Shown here one piece after another: positions 1-10,627 of a stretch of DNA of 64,000 nt (position 1 is the first letter of the stretch; every line of letters begins with the position of its first letter). Origin of the DNA: Ignelater luminosus (lineage: Eukaryota > Arthropoda > Insecta > Coleoptera > Elateridae). The stretch spans positions 112,289 to 176,288 of the forward strand of contig VTPC01001074.1 in NCBI GenBank assembly GCA_011009095.1, read 5' to 3'. Position numbers and translations under genes: made by a program. The notes under the pieces are model-generated. The model saw only the letters and a list, made by a program, of their open reading frames with translations. It ran no database searches and was not told where the DNA came from.

Positions 1-1160
1 TCGTAAATTCTCAGAAACAGATTGCTATCGGACTTGTACTAGTTCTTTCTCACAACACTTAAGCTTCCCTGGAAAACTTCTAAATATAGAAATATTATTT
101 GATACAATAATGATTTCAAAACGGTGTAATCAATTTATTAGTTGCTCAAGCATGAAGTACACCGCCTCTTCAAGTTCATAATACAATACAATTTTTTTTC
201 AGTTCTAGGCAGCTATGGATTATAATACATGTGTCTTTACTAAAAATCAGGCTATCTATTTAATTAAGTCGTTTTTTCCCTAACCTCAAAACACCATAAT
301 AAAAAATGAATCATATGTTTTGTTAATTGGCGTACCTAGTATATTAAAGCAAAATTAAATGAAAACAACATTTTTATTTAGAAAATGATAGGACTCAAGT
401 TAATATAAAAAGGTCAACATAGGTAAATCTGCAGGAAGCAAAAGCGCTATATTTTCAAAAAGAATCATATGGGCATTTTCCCACCCCTGCCGCAGTGGTA
501 TACTGACTTACCGCAAATTTATCTGTGTTGACCTATGGATTTAACAAAAAACGACGATGAGGATGCATTGAACAACTACATTAGCACGCTTTTACGAGTC
601 CAAAGACGCCCATTTTGAAAACCCACTTACAACCTTCAAATGAATATTCCAGAATGGTTCAGTCATAAAAATTGATCTGCACACCGAATTTCATGCTTTT
701 ATCGTACATTACACGATTCCAAATGGCGATGTTTGATAGTGTAACACTTGTTGCAGTTGTACGATATAAGCTTAAAAATCTGAGGTTATGTGACTCCGTA
801 GTCTAGACAACACTATTGTTTATTCTAAGAAGAGTCACTAAAATTTCAAAAATGTGAATTTTCAGAGTATCCCAAAAACCACAAAGATAATTTTAGATAT
901 TTCTGGGACAAAAGTTGTTAGAAATTAAGTAAAGTAGCAACCATATTAATGTGGAAAAAATTAAATCTTTGTGAAAATCAAGAACTTTGCATTTTTGACA
1001 CAAAAATAAGTAGAATAATTTAAATCGGAGAAGCTTTCCATGACTAGGTCTCATCTAAGACAACAACGCAAACAGATTATATTACACAGCCTACGTGAGT
1101 AGGCATTTATGACAATTGAACCAGCTATGGGATTCTGTACTTACGATATGATACGACTCA
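1..1160. other. Probable intron DNA, nothing recognised
   Basis: AT-rich sequence with no reading frame of note on either strand. It lies downstream of the rdgA-like exon on that gene's strand, so it is most simply intron. Confidence 0.5.
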
Positions 1161-1164
1161 TTAA

Positions 1165-2312
1165 GGAGATACAGGACTTACAGTCAATTTAAAAAGTTTA
1201 CTCCGCGGTAGGTATCTAATTAGTAAGCACTATGAAAGGATCAACTTTTTTCGGGATTGTACTTTTAAAAATTAATATTTCAACTTGTGATTAAATGACT
1301 TTTGGCTTGTTGAAATTATTCTTTTATGTATGTAATTATCAAATCATTACAAAATGATTCATAATTACTATTAAATTTACCTGAAATGATTAATTTTTTA
1401 TTATTAAATATTTTTTTAAAAATAATAAGAAATTCGGCAGCGTAGCAACTTTAACCGTGTTTGCGCATGCGTCCACTGTATTATATTGTGTTGGTGATTC
1501 GTAAGTGTGTATGTTTACAAATAAAGCAAAGAAGTGGTAACATTTATTTAACAATTCTTAAAAGCAATAAAAAATGAACGAAGAAAAAAAACGTTATTTT
1601 TGGAAAGGTAAACGAGTCACTAAAAAAATTTATAAGCAACGGATTGCACAGCACAAATCTGGACAAAAAAGACAGTTCGAGTGTCTAAGTCAAAAAAAAT
1701 TATGACTAACCTATTGAATTATTTGAAAAATTTAAAAACTACAATTTTATAAAACGTTTAATTATTTTTGCAATATTAAAAAATTGGGCAATAAGTTATT
1801 TATTACAAATTATTATTTAATTTTGTTATGTCTTATAAAATATAGTAAAAGTTTTTTAAAAACTTGAACATTTATTTTTTGAAATACGATCTCCTTGAAT
1901 TTTGAATTTCCCTCTCAACCCGCCGTTGCGCCGTTGCCATCAGCATAACCCACATTAACTATGGCTGACTGCTTTTTAAAAATTAGTGTTTTTTTAAGTT
2001 AATTATTTTTATAAATAGGAATCCTTGACATAATTTTTTTTTGTCAATCATTTCGAAAAAATTTTTTATGCACATGTAGTTTTTCAGAGCAGTGTCACCA
2101 TTTTTTTCATAGCTAACAGTATTGATATATAGGTACGCGTGGGGTCTGAGATGCTGTTGTAATGTTAAATTGGCTATTTTTAATATTTTTTTATAAAAGA
2201 ACTATGAACCCTAGGTCGCTAAAATTTTCAGACAACAAATATTATAAATATTTTTATTGATTCTAAAAATTTCATGTTGTTTTCGTCATTTTCACTAAGG
2301 TTCTGTACCTCC
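1165..2312. mobile_element. TTAA-flanked DNA transposon remnant (Kolobok- or piggyBac-type)
   Basis: Both ends carry a short inverted repeat, GGAGATACAGGACTTA on the left and GGAGGTACAGAACCTTA on the right (reversed), each directly flanked by TTAA (1161-1164 and 2313-2316). The length is 1148 bp. Inside are a promoter-like GC patch, a candidate 5' intron and a 43-codon ORF. The GGxGxTACA start recalls Kolobok termini and the TTAA target is shared by Kolobok and piggyBac. The small size means most of any transposase has been lost. Confidence 0.55.
1574..1705 (+). CDS. 43-codon ORF in the TTAA element, possibly a truncated transposase N-terminus
   Basis: The ORF opens MNEEKKRYFWKGKRVTKK and is strongly basic, ending in TGA at 1703-1705. 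It lies centrally in the TTAA-flanked element. Upstream, a donor-like GTAAGT at 1501 and an acceptor-like TTAAAAG near 1563 could remove a 5' UTR intron just before the ATG. The KRYFWKGKRVTKK pattern looks to me like the N-terminus of insect transposon proteins, but I cannot name the family with certainty. The rest of the element has no further reading frame, so this is either a truncated transposase or a stand-alone basic peptide. Confidence 0.35.
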   Translation: MNEEKKRYFWKGKRVTKKIYKQRIAQHKSGQKRQFECLSQKKL

Positions 2313-2316
2313 TTAA

Positions 2317-4610
2317 TATCGAGACTCGAAACAGTACGGGTTTTCAGGTATTTGTCATTATCGTCAACTTCATGATACCACAAAGGTTGTCGTCAAAATA
2401 TTTCAAAACGTCATCGAAACGACAATTTCTAAACGAAAAAAAGACAGATAATATACCTCTAGGGTATATCACGCGCACGTTCTCTATTGGCTAATCAGGT
2501 TGCCCACTGTTTGTTCTCTTTTTTTTCTAGTCGACTCTGAACGTACCAAATGAAGTGACACAACGACGCTTATAATTTATAAATGTTGTTGTCTTCGCGC
2601 ATAAGAAATCGAGTTTTGATTATCTCTTTCCGTAAAATCATATTGGTAGCTTTGATAGTCAGGCATCAGACTATCGACACAAACGTCCGCGAAAAAATCT
2701 GTCAAAAAATGTCATTATTTGGAAGAGATGTAAATCAGTGAGTCATCTGCGACTATGATTAATTGCACGTTAAAAATCTCTATCTTGGGGTTCAGCTAAA
2801 TGACTGTAGTATTTGAAGTCATGAAGTAAGGAAACACATATAAGGAAATTATGACTCGATGCTTTTATTTTTATATTTCCATAGTACCTACGTATTATTT
2901 TCTTTAAATATAAATGTAAGAAAACTTGAGTGTTCTTCATTATGTTGAACAAAGTCTGTAAATAATATAAATTTCTTTAACTCTACCCATGCATAGAGTG
3001 TCAGCCCCGTGTATCCATTTTCACTCATGAATTATATGTCTAGTTTAATCGAAAGTAGTTTCGACTTTTATTTTCTATGTATTACGTACCAAATGTCGTA
3101 TTGAAATATTAGTTCCCATCCCACAGAGCATTGAAGCCGCTGGGCTGGTTCAAATTGATATACTACATTACTTTTTAATTATTATTTACGATGTTAATGC
3201 ACGAATTTCCACAAATTAGAGAGGCTGGTATTATAGTTAGAGATCATTATTCATATTTCTAAAAAATGTTAATCAAATCATCTTCTTACGATATTTAAAA
3301 CAGACCTTTTTAAAAACTACAGCGGCTCGTTTTAATTGATAATTACAATTAGTATAAAGGACGAACTTTTTACAATGACATACAAAAATTAAAATCTAAT
3401 TTAAACATGTTGGTTTTCAAACAAGTATGCTCAGCCTTGACGAAAATTACATTTTAAGAATTAAAAACTTTAATAACTTAAAAAGAAAAACAGAATTTTA
3501 CTCGAAAGTTAATTTTCTAGAAAGTAAATTCTTGAAAGCAGTATAAAATTTATTGTTTGCTTGTATTTTTAACAATGTAACACAGAGAAAGGGCAGCCAT
3601 AAATTCTCTCATTTTTAGGTCCTTCTGGATTAGTTTTGTAAATGTTTAAAGATGCTGAAATTTTCAAGAATACTGGCGAAGTTTAAACCATAAGGTATAT
3701 GTAGTACGTTCCAACATGAATTTTTTAAATTTGACTCCCAGACTTGAATAAAACTTGGTGGAAGCCATACTCCACTAACTCGTTCTTATTAATATACGAA
3801 GATAATTATTAAAAAGATATTAAGTATAAACTCACCGATTCGTACAGCACGATAAAACATAAAATAAACAATCTTCCATAAAAAAAGCAAATGTAGATAA
3901 AATAGATTTCACTTAACCGTTAAAAACTGACAGGTGTCTAAAAGCAAAGTAAAACAAAAATTACTATAACTTCCTCGCAGCCGATTTGATTACCGTTAGC
4001 TTGTTAGATCATACAATAGCATAACATCTAGCATAACAGAACGAAAAAGCACTGGAGGATGACGGAAATGTATTTTATATAAATAGTTAAATCTTTTACT
4101 GCATTACTAGGTAAAAGTGAACCAAATAATATTCGCGCATAAAATTTTTAATCAATCAACAGTTAACCTGAAAAATACCAGTTTGACTTGTTTTAGTTAT
4201 TATAGACTTTAGCTTTAGGTATAAAAAATTAATTTGTTGAAATGAACGTTTAGAAGTGATCCCATTTTTGCTCGTTCTGCTACATAATATGTTAGGTATA
4301 CGATTTACGGACTGTTACATGCAAATTACTACGTTGTTTTACAATAGGCAACATCATATACATTACAGTTTTATGTTAAGGTATGTTTCATTATCAAATA
4401 GAGTAACGACAAAAAAAGATGCATTCGTGCACTCTTCGCATGCATTATTGACATAACAAACACAAGCTTTATGTGTGTACATGTAATTATTTACTTTTTT
4501 CTAAGCATAAAGATAAAAGATACTATATGTAATGTTTAAAACATAACAGATTTGTTTTAAGTGCACTTGGTGTACAGAACAAATATATGTATAACAGTGC
4601 GTAATTTATT
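2317..4610. other. Probable rdgA-like intron, nothing recognised
   Basis: AT-rich sequence without significant frames, TIR pairs or conserved motifs that I could see. Short frames near 2.8 kb and 4.3 kb have the composition of random AT-rich DNA. Confidence 0.45.
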
Positions 4611-4644
4611 TCAGTATACGACATCAATGAACATCAAAACATAC

Positions 4645-5651
4645 CCACGGCAGTTATTTCCGGAAGCATCTGGAGGCGCAGCCATGGCCAACGCTTTATA
4701 CCGTGCTTGCTCATCTGTTGGTAGGACTATATCAACAGATCTTGATCTTAGAGCTACATTGGGTCCCACTGGTACTTCTAAACTAACTCCGGAATGTTGT
4801 AATTCTTCGGTTTTCCCTTGCGATACTTTCGAAAAACAAGAATCCACGGAAGCTGCACGATCTCGTTTTAGATCGGGTACTTGCAAATAAATATCGCGAA
4901 CGACCACACCCCCAGGAATAGTAACAGGATGGCCTTCCGAGAGAGCGCCTTCGGATGTCCCATCTGACATAGGTTCTGATGGAACATCGGACATGTTTTC
5001 CAACGAATTTCCCGTTGGTTCCCCGAAGAAAGCTTCTTGTCGTTGGATGGATTTTCGGCGTACTGGCGTAGGTGGTACGGATTCGAGTTGTTCATCTTCT
5101 ATCGGAGGAAAGTATTCTATTACCGGTGATGTAGGAACTGGAGGTGGGGACTGTAGAGGTGGCGAAAGCAACGTAGGAGATAAAGTAACTTTAATAGAGC
5201 ATTCAGGCATTATTGCGTCATCATCGGGTTCGCTAGACGATGTATCGCTGATGCTAAAAGACCGAAAATCAGGCGGCTCAAGAAGCGGTTCTTCGGCAGC
5301 TTTTATCTTCGCATATTCTTCTAGGCAAACACAATGAATACAATTAGGCCCACGAGTACTCGAGGAACGGCGACGTTGGAAACGCCTTAGAGGCACTTCT
5401 AGATAGGTTCCTGATTCTTCGCTACCTCCGGAGTCCACACTTTTCGAGCGCGTTCCAGGAAATTGGGCTGGAACGCGCAATAACGAAGTAGGGTCTGATG
5501 GTTGGCCACCGGCTTGCTGCAACCTCTTCGCTTGGATCTCATCGAAGGAAGCGGAACGAATTTGTTTGGGAACTTCAAGGCTGCTTTGCGTCTTCATTTC
5601 ATTGCCAGTTGGAGTGCGCGACCGCTTGAATGTGGTCCGCAACCGCTGCAT
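4645..5651 (-). CDS. rdgA: First coding exon of an rdgA-like diacylglycerol kinase (N-terminal region)
   Basis: The exon encodes 335 codons plus two bases and then meets a strong donor (GTATGT, reading down from 4644), so codon 336 is split and the protein continues left of the window. The start is supported by an in-frame TGA two codons upstream of the ATG (5655-5657). The protein is Ser/Pro-rich and basic. It carries five spaced copies of an L-x-V-P motif followed by Arg/Ser clusters (SSLEVPKQIRSASFDE near residue 25, LLRVP, TYLEVP with RRFQRRRSSS, IYLQVP with DLKRDRAASVDSCF, and VSLEVP with RSRSVDIVLPTDEQ), plus one CIHCVCLEEY segment. From memory these match the N-terminus of insect eye-specific diacylglycerol kinase, which converts diacylglycerol to phosphatidate in photoreceptors. 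No kinase or C1 domain is visible here. Identity is by recall, not by search. The SASFDE and RRRSSS stretches look like phosphorylation sites (inference). Confidence 0.72.
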
Positions 5652-5700
5652 AGCTCAGCGCGGTCGCTGATGGCCACCCACAAACCGTGCCTCATTCATT
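5652..5700 (-). other. 5' UTR part of the rdgA-like exon and candidate acceptor
   Basis: Reading leftwards from 5702 there is a TTTACAG acceptor preceded by a moderately pyrimidine-rich stretch. Forty-nine non-coding bases follow before the ATG at 5651. This suggests the first coding exon is spliced to one or more 5' UTR exons to the right. I could not place those exons, so the promoter is unknown. Confidence 0.4.
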
Positions 5701-5908
5701 CTGTAAACTGTACAATTTTTTGATATAGAAGATACATTTATAAAATGCAAGTTTGTTAAAAATATGAAATTATAATAGTCATTAATTGATGTGTAGTCAC
5801 TCTGTATAACACACAAACACTTTCTGATTCTATATAGGTCGCATATAAATTCCATGATAGTATGTACATATACATTGTAGAAATACCTGCTTTATTTTAT
5901 AAAGTATA

Positions 5909-6810
5909 CTGCTCAACAAATGAAATTTATTCGTTATGTGAGATCCATTGCACAAAGTAACGATTCTTAGAAGGGTAAACGTACTTCCTTATGGTTTCTT
6001 AGATATTATTATTTTCGGTGACTAAACCATCTTACTTCTCCAAAAAAATGAAAATGAAGCTTGCTTTGTACAATTTCAACGATTCAAATTAAGGAAGATT
6101 TTTTTAACCATACCCATGGCGACATCGACAGTGTCCAATTTGAATTTTTGAAACTTATACGAGGTGTGAAATGAATTCCCGTTTTTGATAAATTTTAAAT
6201 GGCACCCACGGTCAACTAAAGCGGTCGAGGATTATTACAAGATAAAACAGGTTACCAAAAGGACAACGCCATCGATACGATATGGTTATTCCGATTCCCT
6301 TATCAAAATCGTATTGATTACATTTGATATACTACTCAAAGGAAGATTCGATAAATTATAAACATACTCTTTCAGAAGTAGTGAAATAAAGCCCCTAAGA
6401 TTTTAACTGATAGAATTATTGAAGGTAGATCGAGAACATGTTAAGCTGTTGTTGAAGCACATTACATAGGAAATTTCTTGTCAATTTTATATAAACGTTT
6501 TGTTGAAAATACAATTCTAATATCTTTGCAACTAGAAACAAATTGTAATACAGAAGCAAGACAAACAATTGAAAAAGAACAGTAATGTTATTATTAAGTA
6601 GCAAAAGTCTTGATCATTTCAGTCTAGCATCAACAAAATAGGAATATGTTATATATCACCTGGTATAAAATCTACATAAACGTGAATCGAAATCTTTCCA
6701 ACAATTAAGGAATCCGTAGAAACTTGTTTCTTTGAAAATATGTAGGTCAATTAAATATATTTCGCAAGCGTACTGTTTTGAAGTAAACCAAAATTTCATT
6801 TCTTGAGCAG
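5909..6810. mobile_element. TA-flanked TIR element (MITE-like, about 0.9 kb)
   Basis: The ends are CTGCTCAACAAATGAAATTT on the left and, reversed, CTGCTCAAGAAATGAAATTT on the right. That is one mismatch in 20, each preceded by TA as expected of Tc1/mariner target duplication. There is no transposase frame inside. Near 6162 a string resembling another element's end (TACGAGGTGTGAAATGAATT) suggests an internal insertion or a composite origin. Confidence 0.55.
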
Positions 6811-6812
6811 TA

Positions 6813-8380
6813 ATAAAGTATTGTCTTGTTGGCTACAAATACTTCGTTTAGTACGTATTGTGCTGTTGTAATTTGTATAACAATAAAATTTGTGCAAATA
6901 TTTTGCCTTCACACTCTTATTTAGGCTTAACCAGATTTAAAGTTAATTCACTGTATCAACAACGAAACTGACTAATGAATACTTGTTGCTTATGTTTGAA
7001 GAAATACTTAATTTGTCTGCATCTTCTAGCTAACGTATAATTCCTACAAATTAAATAATTTATGGAAATATCTATGTGCTTTTCGTTTATATCGAGAGGA
7101 CAGAGTAATATTTACAAAATCTTACAGTTGCCCTACATAAGTGACTAATATTGTTTAAATTAGTATTTGGAAGGCCCTAACTTCCCTATTATAAATGCTT
7201 AATTCCTTCTATCCCACGGTTTAAATTTTGCTGCCCCAAGAGCAAACCCTTTCATAATCAATTCAGAAACTCCTACGTTATTGTAGATTACTTCAATAAG
7301 CACTTTTATACTAACACGATCCCTTATTTAAATCAATATTCCCTGCATTAAAGTTCATTCAACTAATCCTTTGTAGTATATGTTAAATAAACAATTTCTT
7401 TTGTCTGCTTGAATTCTGATAAGCTGTTTAGAAGTGTTAAAATTTTATTTCTCGACAATCAAAATAGAATTAGTAGATTAACAACGCATGTCAGTGGGCT
7501 TTCATTTAGTGTCTATTGCATTTACGTTCAAAAAATCAATACGTTCAATGAAAACCAGACAAGTTAATTCAAAAAAAATTTAACTCTCTTTCAATTTCAC
7601 GTTTAAAACTTTTAAGGGAAATTTGATAATTTATGTTTCCATTATCTGACCCTTCAAATCATTTATTTATCATTTTGGTAAGGTCGTCGGACTTTAATGT
7701 TTAATTTAATGAAATGAAATTAAAGATTGCCAATTTAAAATTTGAAATTCTGGAGTAAAAACTTAAAAATTACAAAGCGGCCCTTTTTGCCAGTTGAATA
7801 AAAACAATGCTTCTGTTCAACAGCAAGCAGCAAGCTTTCTGGACCTTTGGCAGCACTCATCGGTGTAGGGAAAAGTAAGTTGTTTTCAAATCCGTTTATC
7901 AGTAAAGCTGGGCAAATGTGTATTTACAGTTTTTCTCTATGAGGCATATAGAGTTAATTTTTAGTATGTGAACTCATTTCGTTGTTTATTGTATACCGCG
8001 CGTAAATCGGAAAGCGCAACATACAGACTTCAATAGTAAATTTCTAATGTCCAATTATGTACTCCCCTAATTATTTTAGAGCAAATGTGTAAATAGGCTT
8101 TTTATAGAGTCATTGCTTTTATTTTCCTGTTCAAGAACTAAAAAAGTTAATAAATTAAAATATCTAGTTTTACAACAATCAGAAACGCATTGGAATCATT
8201 TAAATGAGATTGCTTGTTTTTTTGTTAAGATCATTTTGGCATTCATAATTAAAAGAGCGAATAATTGGACATTAAAACTTTACTATTTAAATCTATATGA
8301 TGTATTATCCGATTTTACACCCGGTATATAAGAACTTAACTGCATAAAAATGCATATTTTAAGCCGCGTAAATCGTTATA
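6813..8380. other. Non-coding stretch with one candidate first exon
   Basis: Mostly AT-rich and featureless. The exception is 7807-7874, where ATG opens 22 codons ending at GGGAAAA with a perfect GTAAGT donor. I cannot link it to any downstream exon, so it is only a hint of a plus-strand transcript. Confidence 0.25.
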
Positions 8381-9220
8381 TACAGTAAAACTCGGATATA
8401 ACGACAACAAAGGAACCGCAATGAATTTGTCGTTATAAGCAAGTTGTTGCTATAACCAAACCTATGCATTAAGCACTTAATCTTTTTGTATTAATAAAAC
8501 AAAACAATATAATGCATGTTTATTGAAAAGGTTCATTAAATTTTCAATTTTACTGATAACTAGCATTCTTTTCTCCAATAGAAAACTGTTTATGTTTAGT
8601 AGATATGTTAAAGTTCGCAAGATTTATAAATACTAAACTGTTGCAGTGCTGTACTAACCCCCTGTTTAGGATTCATGTAAGCGGCTGTAGTTTTATCGCT
8701 ACAGAAAACTTAAATGTATTGTTTTCTCTTGTTCAACCCTATCAATGTTAAATATTTGTTGTTTTATAACAGAATAGTCGTTGTAAGCGTTGCTGCTAAA
8801 TCCAAGTCAAGTTACTATTATACCTTATGGAAATCTGAAAAAACTTGCCGGTACAGGGTGTCTCGTAAACAGATGACCATAGCTTAAACACGTGTTGGTC
8901 AGGTCATTTTAAGTCGAAAATGTCTAATAAACAAACACAATCATATATCGATCATTACGAAGTAACATCCATTTTAAGCTATTATGAAGTATCAGCAAAA
9001 ATTGCATTGCAATTACTTAATGTCACCCCCCTTAACTACTACCCTGGGGACATATGAAGAGTATAGTGTATGCAGAACAGTCATAGTCACTTCCTCCATT
9101 GTACGGAAAGCTAAAATATGCTTAGAAACATGAGAGGAACGTACTCACAGTTCTTGTAATTGCACTAAACTTCTTCATTAATAAAAACTAATGTATTGAT
9201 GTTCTATTTTTCAAATTATA

Positions 9221-10420
9221 CAAGGTGTCCAAATATTACACCAAAAATTCTTAACTGTAGGTTTGGCGGATTAAATAGACACGATTTATTGAAAGAAAGG
9301 TAAATAAAAAGTTTTTAGTTTTCGAATTATAACGCTTCAAAGTTGATGAAAAAATGGTTATTTCTTTCCAAATGAATTAACGAATCTTTTTCAAACTTGG
9401 TATGCTATTGGGTGCTATTAGGGTGATGCTTATGCTAAAATATCGTCAAAATTTAGAAATCCTATCATAAGTTTTCATGAATATGTTACTTTTGAGAAGC
9501 TCAGAACCTTTTGTACGGCCAACGTTTTACAAATTTGATGCGAACACGTAAAAGCAACCTTAGTTTATAAAAGATTTGCCCTCTTGTTGCAATTGTTTCG
9601 TAAAGTTAATCATTTTCAATAAAATCGAGATTCTTTAAAACACTCAATTCCGCATTGTTTACGTTGCTGATACAAAAAATCCGAGGTGGCGAAGAAACAC
9701 GCCGCATTTTTTTTAAACGAATGAAGCTAGTATGTTGCCTTATAATAAAATTAATTTTAAGTTATTTCTTCAAATGCAAAATTATTAGATGATTTCCCTC
9801 TAGAAATATGCCGTCGCATGATTTACATGCATGACGGAGCACCTCTGCATTTTACGATTCCTGTCAGACTTAAAGTTATTCTTTATATTATAAAGCAACA
9901 TACTAGCTCCATTTGTTTAAAAAAAATGAACCGTCTTTCTCCGCCATCTCGAGTTTTTTGTATCAGTAACGTAAAGAACGCAGAATTGGGTGTTTTAAAG
10001 AATCTCGATTTTCTCGAAAATTGTTAAATTTATGGGAAGATTGCAAGAGGACAAATGTTTTATTTACTAAGGTTGCTTTTATATGTTCGCATCAAATTTG
10101 TAAAATGCTGGCCGTACAAAAAGTTCTGAGCCTTTCAAAAGTAGCATATTCATGAAACCTTGTGATACGATTTGTAAATTTCGACGATATTTTAGCATAA
10201 GGACCATCCTAATGGCACCCAATAGCATACCAAGTTTGAAGAAGATTCATTGATTCATTTGAACACAGTAAAGAAATGACCATTTCTTTTTCCATCAACT
10301 TTGAAGCATTATAACTCGAAAACTAAAATCTTTTTACTTACCTTTTTTTCAATAAATCGTCTTTATTTAATTTTCCAAACTTACAATCAAGAGTTTTCGG
10401 TGTTATATTCGGACACCCTG
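9221..10420. mobile_element. Innermost element of the nest, with about 485-bp inverted repeats
   Basis: Left arm 9221-9703 and right arm 9930-10420 are imperfect inverted copies over nearly their whole length, starting CAAGGTGTCC / CAGGGTGTCC with TA on both sides (9219-9220, 10421-10422). The roughly 225-bp centre keeps a transposase scrap. The long arms would fold into a hairpin if transcribed. Confidence 0.7.
9782..9868 (+). pseudogene. Transposase scrap with the second catalytic Asp motif
   Basis: Twenty-nine codons at the centre of the inner element read LLDDFPLEICRRMIYM then HDGAPLHFTIPVR. The MHDGAPxHF box is the usual surrounding of the second catalytic aspartate in Tc3-like / IS630-Tc1-mariner transposases. 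Neither the first Asp block nor the third acidic residue is present. It is a remnant from the element's coding ancestor and not a working gene. Confidence 0.6.
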
Positions 10421-10627
10421 TATTACCTAACAATACTTTAATGGTTTAATATGGCTGTAACTTCGCAACGATTGGTTTTCGGATATATGTTCATTAGATG
10501 TCTTTGACTTAAAACAACCAGACCAATACGTGTTTAAGCTATGGCCGCCTGGTTACAGGAAACCCTGTATAGACGCTATAACCAGTTGTCGTAGTAGCCA
10601 ATGTTTTAGTAAGCGAGTTCTACCGTA

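Larger units (their letters stand above)
8854..10567. mobile_element. Middle element of the nest, TA-flanked TIR element split by an insertion
   Basis: The left end begins CAGGGTGTCTCGTAAACAGA and the reversed right end CAGGGTTTCCTGTAACCAGG, with TA duplications at 8852-8853 and 10568-10569. Similarity continues for over 60 bases through GCCATAGCTTAAACACGT. Once the inner insertion at 9221-10420 is subtracted, about 0.5 kb remains with no frame, so this is a MITE of the Tc1/mariner superfamily. Confidence 0.6.
8383..10625. mobile_element. Outermost element of a nest, pogo/Tigger-type termini
   Basis: The left end CAGTAAAACTCGGATATAAC and the reversed right end CGGTAGAACTCGCTTACTAA are related and each abuts TA (8381-8382, 10626-10627). 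The CAGTA-AACTCG form recalls pogo/Tigger transposons. Subterminal sequence on both sides repeats GTCGT / CTATAACC-like words. The element is interrupted by a second TIR element at 8854-10567, so its own length is only about 0.5 kb and it carries no transposase. Confidence 0.5.

Noticed and set aside
4561-5723. Several plus-strand frames of 73-114 codons opposite the rdgA-like exon
   Set aside because: They are antisense shadows of a GC-richer exon and lack splice or start support. The minus-strand frame has the recognisable motifs.
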